From contig JBKQSP010000051.1 in the NCBI GenBank assembly GCA_052143575.1, positions 16,411 to 80,410 of the forward strand: a stretch of 64,000 nucleotides of DNA, given 5' to 3'. The notes under the pieces are model-generated. The model did no database searches. It worked only from the letters and a program-made list of their open reading frames with translations, and had not been told where the DNA came from. This document shows, in pieces, positions 52,421 through 60,779 of the stretch; positions within the stretch are counted from its first letter, which is position 1; every line of letters starts with the position of its first letter. Source of the DNA: JAKACA01 sp052143575 (lineage in GTDB: Bacteria > Actinomycetota > Acidimicrobiia > Acidimicrobiales > Bog-793). The translations under genes were made by a program, and so were the position numbers.

Positions 52421-54082
52421 GTGACGCCGCTTCGCATCCGCTGGCTGGGCCGCGTCCGCTACCAGGAGGCGCTCGATCTCCAGCACGCCATTCGGGATGC
52501 CCGCACCGGCGACTACCTCCTGTTGCTCGAGCACCCGCACGTCTACACCCTTGGCGTGCGCACGAAGCCCGAGCACCTCTTGGCAGGCGTCGCCTCCTCC
52601 GGTGCCGACGTCGTGCGGGCGGACCGGGGCGGCGACGTCACCTACCACGGTCCCGGGCAGCTCGTGGGCTATCCGGTGCTCGACGTCCCGATGGGCCCGG
52701 CCACCGTTCCGGCCTACGTGCGCCGCATCGAGCAGCTCGTGATAGACGTGCTGGCCGACGTCGGCCTCGGTGACACGGGGCGCCTCGACGGCTACCCGGG
52801 GGTGTGGGTCGAGCCCGGCGGCCACCGCCCGCGGAAGATCTGCGCCATCGGGGTACGAGTGGACCGGGGGAGGTCGATGCACGGCTTCGCCCTCAACGTC
52901 GACCCCGACCTGACCATGTTCGGGAACATCGTGCCCTGTGGCATCCCGGACAAGCCCGTCACCTCGCTTGCCGCCGAGGGCATCGACGTGTCGATGCGGG
53001 ACGTCGTCGAGGCCGTGTGCCGCCGAGCTGCTTCGGGCCTCTCGTTCGGAGCGGGGGAGCGCCGGATCGAGGTGCACTCGGCCGCCTGGAGGCCGCCGAG
53101 CGAGCCGGCGGAGAGCGCCGGCGGCTCGGCCGTCGCCCCTGTCGTCATCCGTTCGCTCGACCGCCGGCTCGCCACTGCCGGCGTCGACCCGAACGGTGGC
53201 ATCTCCTTTCACTCCCGAAAGCCGGACTACTTGCGCGCCCCGGTCAGGCTCGGCACCGAGGTCCTCGGGCTGCGCTCGCTGGTGCGCGGGCTCAACCTCG
53301 TGACCGTGTGCGAGGAGGCGGGCTGCCCGAACCTGTCGGAGTGCTGGGCAGACGGCACGGCCACGTTCATGATCAACGGCGAGCGTTGTACGCGGGCGTG
53401 TGGCTTCTGCCTGGTGGATACCCGCCATCCGGTGCCCCTCGACCCCGAGGAGCCCGAGCACGTCGCCGATGCCGTTGTGCGGCTCGGCCTCGCCCACGCC
53501 GTCGTTACCGCCGTCGCCCGTGACGATCTCGCCGACGGAGGCGCCGCCGCCTTCGCGGCCACCGTGGGCGCCATCCGCCGCCGCAGCGCCGGCACGGCCG
53601 TCGAAGTCCTCGTCTCGGACTGCAAGGGCGATGCCGACTCGCAGGCCGTGATCTTCGCCAGCCGCCCCGACGTGCTCAACCACAACGTCGAGACGGTGCT
53701 CCGCCTGCAGCGCGCCGTCCGTACGTCGGCGCACTACGCCCGGAGCCTCACTCTGCTCGCCCGCGCAAAAGCTGCAGGTCTCGTGACGAAATCCGGCATG
53801 ATCCTCGGCATGGGCGAGACCCTGCCCGAGATCGAGGCCACCCTCCTCGACCTGCGCGCCGTCGGCGTCGACATCGTCACGATCGGCCAGTACCTGCGGC
53901 CGACGGCGGCCCACCTGGCGGTGCAGCGCTGGTGGAGGCCGGAGGAGTTCGAGGAGATCGGTGAGATGGGACGGGCGATGGGTTTCTTGCACGTGGAGTC
54001 CTCACCGTTGACGCGGTCGAGCTATCACGCTCGCCAGGCGGCCGGCAGCGCACGCGGCGGCGCCTTGGCAGTGGCGCCGTGA
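52421..54082 (+). CDS. lipB-lipA: Fused octanoyltransferase-lipoyl synthase (LipB-LipA)
   Basis: 553 aa in one uninterrupted frame. Residues ~1-215 are LipB, which moves octanoate from ACP to lipoyl domains: DRGGDVTYHGPGQLVGYP (69-86), Lys139 in RKICAIGVR, Cys173 in VPCGIPDK. Residues ~265-540 are LipA, the radical-SAM enzyme that adds the two sulfurs: auxiliary cluster Cys297, Cys302, Cys308 (CEEAGCPNLSEC), radical-SAM Cys323, 327, 330 (CTRACGFC), and C-terminal RSSYH (532-536). A ~45-residue Ala/Pro/Ser linker joins them. Both catalytic sets are intact. A separate internal start for LipA (e.g. GTG at 53072-53074) cannot be excluded. GTG start 3 nt after the E2 gene; overlaps the M24 gene by 4 nt. 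Confidence 0.92.
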   Translation: MTPLRIRWLGRVRYQEALDLQHAIRDARTGDYLLLLEHPHVYTLGVRTKPEHLLAGVASSGADVVRADRGGDVTYHGPGQLVGYPVLDVPMGPATVPAYVRRIEQLVIDVLADVGLGDTGRLDGYPGVWVEPGGHRPRKICAIGVRVDRGRSMHGFALNVDPDLTMFGNIVPCGIPDKPVTSLAAEGIDVSMRDVVEAVCRRAASGLSFGAGERRIEVHSAAWRPPSEPAESAGGSAVAPVVIRSLDRRLATAGVDPNGGISFHSRKPDYLRAPVRLGTEVLGLRSLVRGLNLVTVCEEAGCPNLSECWADGTATFMINGERCTRACGFCLVDTRHPVPLDPEEPEHVADAVVRLGLAHAVVTAVARDDLADGGAAAFAATVGAIRRRSAGTAVEVLVSDCKGDADSQAVIFASRPDVLNHNVETVLRLQRAVRTSAHYARSLTLLARAKAAGLVTKSGMILGMGETLPEIEATLLDLRAVGVDIVTIGQYLRPTAAHLAVQRWWRPEEFEEIGEMGRAMGFLHVESSPLTRSSYHARQAAGSARGGALAVAP

Positions 54083-55215
54083 CGGCCGCAACCTTCGACC
54101 CGGTGCTGGTACGGGCGGAGCGGCTCGCCCGCACGCGTGACGCCATGCGCCGAGCCGGCGTCGACGTCCTGATGCTGTCGCTCGGTGCCGACATGCCCTG
54201 GCTCACGGGCTACGAGGCGATGCCCCTCGAGCGCATCACGATGCTCGTGCTGCCGGCCGACGACGACGCCACGCTCGTCGTGCCGGCGCTGGAGGCGCCC
54301 CGAGTGGCACACGACGCCCGCCTCTTCGCCCTGCGGCCCTGGAAGGAGACGGAGGATCCGGTCTCGATCATCGCCCAGCTCGTCGGTTCCCGCCCCCGCC
54401 TGGCCGTCTCCGATCGAGCCTGGGCGGTGCACCTGCTGGCCTTCCAGCAGGCCCTGGCGGGGGCGAGGTTCCGGCCGGCGAGCGACGTGACCTCGGCGCT
54501 GCGCTCGGTCAAGGACGCCGCCGAGATCGCCGCCCTGAAGGCGGCGGGCGCCGCCGCCGACCGCGTGGCAGCCGCCCTCCTCGGTGGCGAGATCGGCCTC
54601 ATCGGGCGCACGGAGGCAGAGGTGTCGAAGGAGATCGGGCGTCGCCTCGTTGCCGAGGGCCACCAACGCGTCAACTTCGCCATCGTCGGCAGCGGCCCGA
54701 ACTCCGCCAGCCCGCACCACGAGCCCGGCGAGCGCCTCATCGCCGCCGGCGAGCCCGTCGTGTGCGACTTCGGAGGGACGTTCCGCCTCGGAGACACCGT
54801 CGGCTACTGCTCCGACACCACGCGCACGATCGTGACCGGCGAGCCCGATCCGGCGTTCGTCGCGCTGTATTCCGTCCTCGAGGCGGCGCAGGCAGCCGCC
54901 GTCGAGGCGGCTGTGCTCGGCGAGCCGTGCGAAGGGGTGGATGCCGCCGGCCGGGACCCGATCGCCGCCGCCGGCTACGGCGACGCCTTCATCCACCGCA
55001 TCGGGCACGGCATCGGGATCGAGGAGCACGAGGATCCGTATCTCGTCGCCGGGAACGCCACGCCGCTCGTCGCCGGCCATGCCTTCTCGGTGGAGCCGGG
55101 CATCTACCTGGCGGGGCGTTTCGGGGCTCGCATCGAGGACATCATCGTGGCCACCGACGGCGGCCCCCTGCGCTGCAACGTGACCGACCACACGCTGCAC
55201 GTCGTGGAGGCCTGA
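54079..55215 (+). CDS. M24 metallopeptidase (Xaa-Pro aminopeptidase-like)
   Basis: 378 aa pita-bread-fold peptidase. N-terminal creatinase-like domain, then metal ligands: Asp in VVCDFGGTF and CSDTTRT, His in HRIGHGIGIEEHEDPY, Glu in FSVEPGIYL and in RIEDIIV: the full dinuclear site. It probably removes the residue before proline. GTG start overlaps the lipB-lipA stop (GTGA), so it is coupled to the lipoate genes, without an obvious functional link. Confidence 0.92.
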   Translation: MTAATFDPVLVRAERLARTRDAMRRAGVDVLMLSLGADMPWLTGYEAMPLERITMLVLPADDDATLVVPALEAPRVAHDARLFALRPWKETEDPVSIIAQLVGSRPRLAVSDRAWAVHLLAFQQALAGARFRPASDVTSALRSVKDAAEIAALKAAGAAADRVAAALLGGEIGLIGRTEAEVSKEIGRRLVAEGHQRVNFAIVGSGPNSASPHHEPGERLIAAGEPVVCDFGGTFRLGDTVGYCSDTTRTIVTGEPDPAFVALYSVLEAAQAAAVEAAVLGEPCEGVDAAGRDPIAAAGYGDAFIHRIGHGIGIEEHEDPYLVAGNATPLVAGHAFSVEPGIYLAGRFGARIEDIIVATDGGPLRCNVTDHTLHVVEA

Positions 55216-55218
55216 GCC

Positions 55219-56427
55219 GTGGTGGGCGACGGGGTCGCCGGCGCGACCGGAGCTGCGGCCGGCGCGGCGGCAGGCGAGGCCGAGGCCGCCGCCGCTGAGG
55301 CGGACGTCATCGAAGACATCATCGAGGACGAGATCGCCTTGGCGAGCGAGGCGGTTGCCGCCCGAGCTGCGGTCCTGCCCGAGGTCGAAGGCATCGACGC
55401 CAAGCCCGTCACGCAATGGCTGGAAGCCCACGTCGGTCTGATGCCACCACTCGACTTCGACCTCGTGGCGGGTGGGCGGTCCAACCTCACCTTCAAGGTG
55501 ACCGACGCCCGCGGCGAGTGCGTCGTGCTGCGGAGGCCGCCGACCTCACACGTGCTGCCGACGGCGCACGACATGGCCCGCGAGCACCGCGTCATCACGG
55601 CACTCGGGCCGACGGCCGTGCCGGTCGCTAGAACGCTCGGACTCTGCCTCGACCCCTCCGTGAACGGAGCTCCCTTCTACGTCATGGAGTTCGTGAACGG
55701 CAACGTCGTGCGTGACGCTGCCGTCGCCGAGGCCGTGCTCGACGGCGCCGGCCGGCGCCGGGCGAGCGAGTCGCTCGTGGAGGTGCTGGCCGACTTGCAC
55801 GCCGTCGACGTCGACGCCGTCGGGCTGGGCGATTTCGCCCGGCGGGAGGGCTACCTCGCCCGCCAGCTGCGGCGCTGGCACACACAGTTCGACGGGTCGC
55901 AGGTCGAGGGCGTCGAACGTGTCGTTGCAATCGACCGCGTCTACGAGCGACTCTGCGAGGCCATTCCCTCGCAGGACGGCGTGACGATCGTGCACGGTGA
56001 CTACCGGCTCGACAACACGATGCTGTCGCAGGACGGTTCCGTGGCGGCCGTTCTCGACTGGGAGATCTGCACCCTCGGCGACCCCCTCGCCGACATCGGC
56101 CTGCTCATGGTGTACTGGACCGAGCCGGGCGACGCCTCCGCCGTGCTCGGCGGCCAGGCGCCGACGATCGTGCCCGGCTTCGCCTCGCGGGCGGAGGTGA
56201 AGGCCATGTACGCCGAGCGCACCGGCCGCGGCGTCGACGAGCTCGACTACTACGTCGCCTTCGGGTATTGGAAGCTCGCCTGCATCTTGCAGGGCGTCGG
56301 CACCCGCTATCTCGGGGGCGCCGCCGGCGGCGACCGATCGACGAGCGTGGAGGGCTACGGCGCTCAGGTCCAGAACCTCGCCGACGCCGCGGCCGCCGCC
56401 GCCGACGCCGCCGGCCTGCGGCCGTGA
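55219..56427 (+). CDS. Aminoglycoside-phosphotransferase-fold kinase (acyl-CoA-metabolism type)
   Basis: 402 aa. N-terminal ~50 residues are Ala/Glu-rich and probably disordered. The kinase-like core has GGRSNLTFKV, VVLRRPP, Brenner motif VHGDYRLDNTML and DWEICTLGDPLADI. This subfamily (like the N-terminal part of human ACAD10/11) phosphorylates hydroxyacyl-CoA or similar rather than antibiotics; the substrate is not known here. GTG start 3 nt after the M24 gene; overlaps the PAC2 gene by 4 nt. Confidence 0.88.
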   Translation: MVGDGVAGATGAAAGAAAGEAEAAAAEADVIEDIIEDEIALASEAVAARAAVLPEVEGIDAKPVTQWLEAHVGLMPPLDFDLVAGGRSNLTFKVTDARGECVVLRRPPTSHVLPTAHDMAREHRVITALGPTAVPVARTLGLCLDPSVNGAPFYVMEFVNGNVVRDAAVAEAVLDGAGRRRASESLVEVLADLHAVDVDAVGLGDFARREGYLARQLRRWHTQFDGSQVEGVERVVAIDRVYERLCEAIPSQDGVTIVHGDYRLDNTMLSQDGSVAAVLDWEICTLGDPLADIGLLMVYWTEPGDASAVLGGQAPTIVPGFASRAEVKAMYAERTGRGVDELDYYVAFGYWKLACILQGVGTRYLGGAAGGDRSTSVEGYGAQVQNLADAAAAAADAAGLRP

Positions 56428-57320
56428 GCGACCCGGTGCCCTCGCCGCTCGTCACCCTCACGGGGGAGCCTGCGCCGCCGACGCCGGTGCTCGTGGTAGC
56501 CCTCGACGGTTGGGTGGACGCCGGCATGGCGGCAGCGACGGCGCTCACCGGACTCCTCGAAACGATCGACACCCGCATCTATGCGACCTTCGACCCCGAG
56601 CAGCTGATCGACCAGCGCTCCCGCCGGCCCCGGCTGCTCGTGGCGAACGGGATGAACGAGGGCGTGACGTGGCCGGAGGCGACGATCCGCGTCGGCGTCG
56701 ACCGCCTCGGTTCCGGTATCGCCGTTCTCTCCGGCCCGGAGCCGGACTTCCACTGGCGGGGCTTCGCGGCCGCCGTGACGGAACTGGCGGAGACGATGGG
56801 TGTGCGGCTGATGGTGGGTTTCGGGGGGTTCCCGGCGGCGGCCCCGCATACCCGGCCCATCCGGCTCGCTTCGACGGCGACGACGCCGGAGCTGGCGGCG
56901 CAGATCGGCTTCGTGTCAGGGGCGATCGAAGTGCCGGCGGGCATCGAGGCGGTGCTCGAGCTGGAGCTGGCACAGGCGGGCATCCCCGCCATTGGCTTGT
57001 GGGCACGCGTGCCGCACTACGTGTCGGCCATGCCGTTCCCGGCGGCCTCTGTCGTGCTGCTCGACGGCCTGGCCTCGCTCTCCGGGCTCGTCATCGACTC
57101 CGACGTCCTCGCCGAGCCGGCGGAGGCTGCACGTGCCAAGGTCGACGAGCTCATCAACCAGAGCCGGGAACATGTGGCCATGGTCCGCCAGCTCGAGCGA
57201 AGCGTCGACGAGCTCGAGGAACCGGTCGTTGCCTTCGAGGATCTCGGGGCGATCTCCGGCGATGACATCGCTGCCGAGCTGGAGCGGTACCTGCGCGAGG
57301 AGCACGGGGAACCCGACTAA
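56424..57320 (+). CDS. PAC2 family protein
   Basis: 298 aa. PAC2 (proteasome assembly chaperone 2-like) fold: ALDGWVDAGMAAATAL near residue 28, RPRLLVANGMNEGVTWPEA, MVGFGGFPAAAPHTRP, GLWARVPHYVSAMPFPAASVVLLDGL. The C-terminal helix (VDELINQSREHVAMVRQLE) is coiled-coil-like. Such proteins are common in actinobacteria, with a presumed chaperone or binding role. GTG start overlaps the upstream stop (GTGA). Last gene of the lpd run. Confidence 0.88.
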   Translation: MSDPVPSPLVTLTGEPAPPTPVLVVALDGWVDAGMAAATALTGLLETIDTRIYATFDPEQLIDQRSRRPRLLVANGMNEGVTWPEATIRVGVDRLGSGIAVLSGPEPDFHWRGFAAAVTELAETMGVRLMVGFGGFPAAAPHTRPIRLASTATTPELAAQIGFVSGAIEVPAGIEAVLELELAQAGIPAIGLWARVPHYVSAMPFPAASVVLLDGLASLSGLVIDSDVLAEPAEAARAKVDELINQSREHVAMVRQLERSVDELEEPVVAFEDLGAISGDDIAAELERYLREEHGEPD

Positions 57321-57333
57321 CTGGCCCGGGGTG

Positions 57334-57541
57334 TAGCCTGAGTCTTGACACGACGGCAGTCCCGTAGGCGTGTTGGATCCTGCTGAGAAGACGTGAGCAG
57401 CTTCCGGGAGCGTTGCTCCGGACCCTGGTAGCGCAAGGCTTTGCAGTACGGTCCAAGAGACGCCTAGTTCGGGCGGGACGACGCTCCAACGCTTTGTCGC
57501 CCAGACGGGCTCGACGTCTCCTCATCTGGAGGAGACATGGC
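57334..57541 (+). promoter_or_regulatory. Structured leader with SD-masking hairpin before the MFS pump gene
   Basis: A 221-bp gap without another full gene. TAGCCT (57334-57339) is a -10-like box. Hairpins follow: TCCGGGAGC-GTT-GCTCCGGA (57403-57422, one bulge) and GGACC/GGTCC (around 57420/57450) enclosing GCAA/TTGC. Finally GTCTCCTC (57516-57523), ATCTG, GAGGAGAC (57529-57536) is a perfect 8-bp stem burying the pump's SD. GAGACG (57457-57462) or AGACGT (57389-57394) can pair with the anti-SD arm and would free the SD. This is an attenuator-like layout. Confidence 0.55.
57393..57431 (+). CDS. Possible 12-codon leader peptide upstream of MFS pump
   Basis: GTG-started ORF reading MSSFRERCSGPW then UAG. 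The first leader hairpin lies inside it, so a ribosome paused here would change the downstream fold. The SD (GAGAAG) is only 2 nt from the GTG, which is poor. Inference from position only. Confidence 0.3.
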   Translation: MSSFRERCSGPW

Positions 57542-59134
57542 GTGACGACAGTTCTCGAGAGTTCCGTGCAGTCGGCAGCGCCCCCCGGAGCCCGGCGATG
57601 GTGGGCTCTCGGCGCTCTGAGTCTGTCCGTTCTCGCCGTCGGTGTGGACGGCACCGTGCTCAGCGTGGCGCTGCCCACACTCTCCAAGGCGCTGCACGCC
57701 TCCGAGTCCGACCTCCAGTGGTTCTCGTCGGGATACTTCCTCGTACTTGCCGCCGGCATGCTGCCAGCCGGACTCCTCGGTGATCGCTACGGTCACAAGA
57801 AGGTCCTTCTCAGCTCGCTCGTGCTCTTCGGCATCGGATCGGCGGCCTGCGCCTATTCCAGGTCGGTGAGTGAGTTCATGGCCGCCCGGGTGCTCATCGG
57901 GCTCGCCGGGGCGGGCGTGATCGTCATGTCCATCTCCGCCCTCACGGTGCTGTTCAGCAAGGAGGAGCGACCGAAGGCCGTCGGGATCTGGGCAGGCGCC
58001 AACTTCGTGGCTTTCCCGATCGGCCCCATTCTCGGTGGTTGGCTGCTCACGAATTACTGGTGGGGTTGGGTGTTTCTGATCAACGTCCCGGTCGTCGTGG
58101 TGGGACTGGCTGCCGTCGTCGCCCTCGTGCCGGAGTCCCGGGCATCCGAGCGCTCCGGCTTGGACCTCGCCGGGGTAGCGGCTTCAGCCGGCGGGCTCGT
58201 GGCGCTCACCTACGGCCTGATCAAGGCGGGCCAGGAAGGCTGGGGCAACGTCGGCGCCGTGTCCCTCATGGTCCTCGGAGTGGCCTTGCTCGTCGGTTTC
58301 TTCGCATGGGAGCGCCGCGTGACGCGCCGGCCGGGGGGTCAGCCGTTGCTGGATCTGACGCTCTTCGGCTCGGCGTCGTTCACCTGGGGTGTCATCCTGG
58401 CGGCGGTGCCGATCCTCGCCCTGCTGGGCGTCCTGTTCACCATGCCGCAGTACTTCCAGGGCGTGCTGGGGACAAATGCCATGGGCTCGGGACTTCGGCT
58501 GCTGCCGCTCATCGCCGGCCTCATTGCCGGAGCCGTTCCCGCTGCCCGCGTCGTCCACCTGGTGGGGGCCAAGGTCGCCGTCGCCGTCGGCTTCGTCCTG
58601 CTCGCCGTGGGGCTCTTCCTCGGAGCCCTCACGAGCGTGGGATCGAGCGGCCTCTTCCTCGGGAGCTGGATGGCGGTTGCCGGGCTCGGCAGCGGCCTCG
58701 CCATGGCCACCTCGATGTCCGCCGCACTCGTCGAGCTGTCCGACGAGAAGAGCGGCGTCGGCTCGGCAGTCCTGCAGGCGGTGAACAAGACGGGGGGACC
58801 GCTCGGCATCGCCGTTCTCGGCAGCGTGCTGAGTGCCGGCTACCTTGCTGACCTCAATCTTTCCTTCCTGCCGGGCCCGCTGGCTGCCGCCGTCCGAACG
58901 AGCATCTTCGGTGGCGTGGCGGTCGCCCAACGGCTCCACTCGGCGTCGCTGTTGACTTCCGTGCGCACGGCCTTCGTGCATGGCATGGACATGGCTCTCG
59001 TCGTTTCGGCCGGCATCGCTTGTGCCGGCGTCGTCCTCACCGTCGTGTTTCTTCCCCGCTCCAACGCTGCGATCGTGGCTACGCACGCCGTGGTGGACCA
59101 ACCTGACGTTGTCATCGCCCCAGCGACGACCTGA
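57542..59134 (+). CDS. MFS drug-efflux transporter, DHA2 (14-TM) family
   Basis: 530 aa. About 14 hydrophobic helices; motif A GDRYGHKKVLLSS near residue 85, the first helix with LAVGVDGTVLSVALPTL (the DHA2 D1-like acidic residue), VLIGLAGAGVIVMS motif B/C region. Family members use the proton gradient to export drugs, biocides or antibiotics. GTG 57542 has GGAGGAG 7 nt upstream; ATG 57537 is out of frame. Expression is likely controlled by the structured leader. No dedicated regulator is adjacent on this strand. Confidence 0.92.
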   Translation: MTTVLESSVQSAAPPGARRWWALGALSLSVLAVGVDGTVLSVALPTLSKALHASESDLQWFSSGYFLVLAAGMLPAGLLGDRYGHKKVLLSSLVLFGIGSAACAYSRSVSEFMAARVLIGLAGAGVIVMSISALTVLFSKEERPKAVGIWAGANFVAFPIGPILGGWLLTNYWWGWVFLINVPVVVVGLAAVVALVPESRASERSGLDLAGVAASAGGLVALTYGLIKAGQEGWGNVGAVSLMVLGVALLVGFFAWERRVTRRPGGQPLLDLTLFGSASFTWGVILAAVPILALLGVLFTMPQYFQGVLGTNAMGSGLRLLPLIAGLIAGAVPAARVVHLVGAKVAVAVGFVLLAVGLFLGALTSVGSSGLFLGSWMAVAGLGSGLAMATSMSAALVELSDEKSGVGSAVLQAVNKTGGPLGIAVLGSVLSAGYLADLNLSFLPGPLAAAVRTSIFGGVAVAQRLHSASLLTSVRTAFVHGMDMALVVSAGIACAGVVLTVVFLPRSNAAIVATHAVVDQPDVVIAPATT

Positions 59135-59153
59135 AGGCCGAGTGATCAGATCG

Positions 59154-59960
59154 TCAGCTGGTTTCTTCCATGACGAGGCGGTTGCCCGGCCCGAGCCGGA
59201 CGCCGCCGAGGCCGAAGCGGGACGCCAGCAATGCGGGCACTTCGTCGAGCGAAGGGCTCGACTCGTGAGTACCTGTCAGCGTGCGATCGACGAGTGTGAC
59301 CGTGTCGGTCACGAAGAGCGAGAGACAGCTGTCGGCGTTTCTGGCACCGGCGAGGACGCCGCTCACGAACCGTGACTTCGGGTGGGTGCACGTGAACCAG
59401 TTGCTCATCGTGATGTCGGTGTCCTCGGCCCGGTACGGGAGGAAGCCATAGAGATCGGCCCAGGTGTCTTCCTGCCACATCTGCAGCACGAGCTCGGGGC
59501 CGTCCTCGACGATGCGGTAGCGCCAACCGGATTGCACGCACTCGAGGCCCGGCCCGAACGGCATGGGATCGAGCGGACCACCCAGCCCGAAGCCGACGTC
59601 CACGTGCCACGGCTGTCCCTCGGTCACGACGCGCAGGACGAGGTGCGTGCGAGGGCCGGTCTTCGTGTCCCGCCCGAGGCGCACGCGGGCGAGCATGGGG
59701 GTGATGTCGTCGATGCCGAGGGCTTCGAGGGCGCCTTTGAACAAGAGGTTGTGCTCGAAGCAGTAGCCGCCGCGCCCTCGTGCGACGAGCTTGTCCTCGA
59801 GATGCTCAGGGTCGAGCTCGATGGGGATGCCGGCATAGGAGTCGAAGTTCTCGAAGGGGATGGCGGCGATGTGAGCACGGTGCAGTTGGGCCAAGGTCGG
59901 CCGGCCCGTCAGGCCGAGGCGCTCGAGATAGGCGTCGAGATCACGCAGCGCTGCCGTCAC
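59154..59960 (-). CDS. nat: Arylamine N-acetyltransferase
   Basis: Transfers acetyl (or propionyl) from CoA to arylamines. 268 aa. Catalytic triad Cys67 (RGRGGYCFEHN), His106 (PRTHLVLRV) and Asp121 (WHVDVGFG). N-terminal PFENFDSYAGIPI is also typical. Start is GTG 59960. It is convergent with the MFS gene and follows the TetR gene on the same strand (47 nt apart), so both may be one transcript. In actinobacteria NAT enzymes are often tied to aromatic or steroid metabolism. Confidence 0.93.
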   Translation of the reverse strand: MTAALRDLDAYLERLGLTGRPTLAQLHRAHIAAIPFENFDSYAGIPIELDPEHLEDKLVARGRGGYCFEHNLLFKGALEALGIDDITPMLARVRLGRDTKTGPRTHLVLRVVTEGQPWHVDVGFGLGGPLDPMPFGPGLECVQSGWRYRIVEDGPELVLQMWQEDTWADLYGFLPYRAEDTDITMSNWFTCTHPKSRFVSGVLAGARNADSCLSLFVTDTVTLVDRTLTGTHESSPSLDEVPALLASRFGLGGVRLGPGNRLVMEETS

Positions 59961-60007
59961 GGCACCATTCTCACCCAGGCGGCCGGGTCGGGTGGGGGCC
60001 GAGCCGG

Positions 60008-60643
60008 TCAGGTCTCCCGCAGCAGGCGCAGGGCAAAGAGGCGGTAGGCGCCGGCGACGTCCTCGATGGAGAAGGGCAGGTCGTCGCGCCACCACTCCGC
60101 CACGCGCAGCCCCATGGCGGCGATGGCGGCGGTCGCCAGCCAGGGGTCGGGCACGCTGAAGACCTCGAGGCGAACCCCTCGGTCGATCACGTCGATGAAG
60201 AGCTGTTCCGACTGGCTGCGGACGGCCACGACCTGCTCGCGATGCTCCGGCCCGAGAGCGGCCATCTCGCGGTTGCAGATGCGGGCGAGGAGGGGAAAGG
60301 TGGCGTGGAAGACGACGTGAGTGGTGACGAGCTGCTGGATCTGCTCGGCCGGATCCGCCCCGGACTCGAGCAGGACGCTGCGGAGCCGATCCTGGTGTTC
60401 CTCGTGCCCGAGCAGCATGAGCTCGAAGAGCACCTGCTCCTTGGATTCGAGGTGGGAGTAGAGCGAGCTGGCCTGCACGCCGGCGGCCTTGGCGATCTCG
60501 CGAACCGAGACCCCGTGGTAGCCGCGCTCGCCGAAGCGCAGGAGGGCCTCCTCGAGCAGCCTGCGGTGAGTGCCGTCCGAGATGGCGCGGTCGGGCAGGA
60601 GCGGATGATCCGTGAACAGCCCCGAGCCCGGTGTGTCCCCCAC
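60008..60643 (-). CDS. TetR/AcrR family transcriptional regulator
   Basis: 211 aa. TetR HTH at ~25-70 (VREIAKAAGVQASSLYSHLESKEQVLFELM), then a helical domain of the fatty-acid/CoA-type repressors. GTG start. It is divergent from the alpha/beta hydrolase gene across a 136-bp region that holds two GAACG-NN-CGTTY sites, so it probably represses itself and the hydrolase-liv unit. Ligand unknown. Confidence 0.88.
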   Translation of the reverse strand: MGDTPGSGLFTDHPLLPDRAISDGTHRRLLEEALLRFGERGYHGVSVREIAKAAGVQASSLYSHLESKEQVLFELMLLGHEEHQDRLRSVLLESGADPAEQIQQLVTTHVVFHATFPLLARICNREMAALGPEHREQVVAVRSQSEQLFIDVIDRGVRLEVFSVPDPWLATAAIAAMGLRVAEWWRDDLPFSIEDVAGAYRLFALRLLRET

Positions 60644-60669
60644 CGGTCTCGATGGTATCCCTCAAATCT

Positions 60670-60763
60670 GAACGGTCGTTCGCTTGTCGCGCGGAGGAGT
60701 ATTAAGAACACTTGACAGTTCATCGCCGCTCGGCAAGTCTTTCCGCTGAACGAACGATCGTTT
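60670..60763. promoter_or_regulatory. Two matching inverted-repeat operators in a divergent promoter region
   Basis: Site 1: GAACG-GT-CGTTC (60670-60681), perfect. Site 2: GAACG-AT-CGTTT (60752-60763), one mismatch, extended upstream by TGAACGAACG. They bracket minus-strand TAATAC (60704-60699) and plus-strand TTGACA (60712-60717). Each site lies just downstream of one promoter, as expected for a TetR repressor acting in both directions. The plus -10 box is poor (AAGTCT at 60735). Confidence 0.65.
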
Positions 60764-60779
60764 GCAGGGGGACGCGTCG

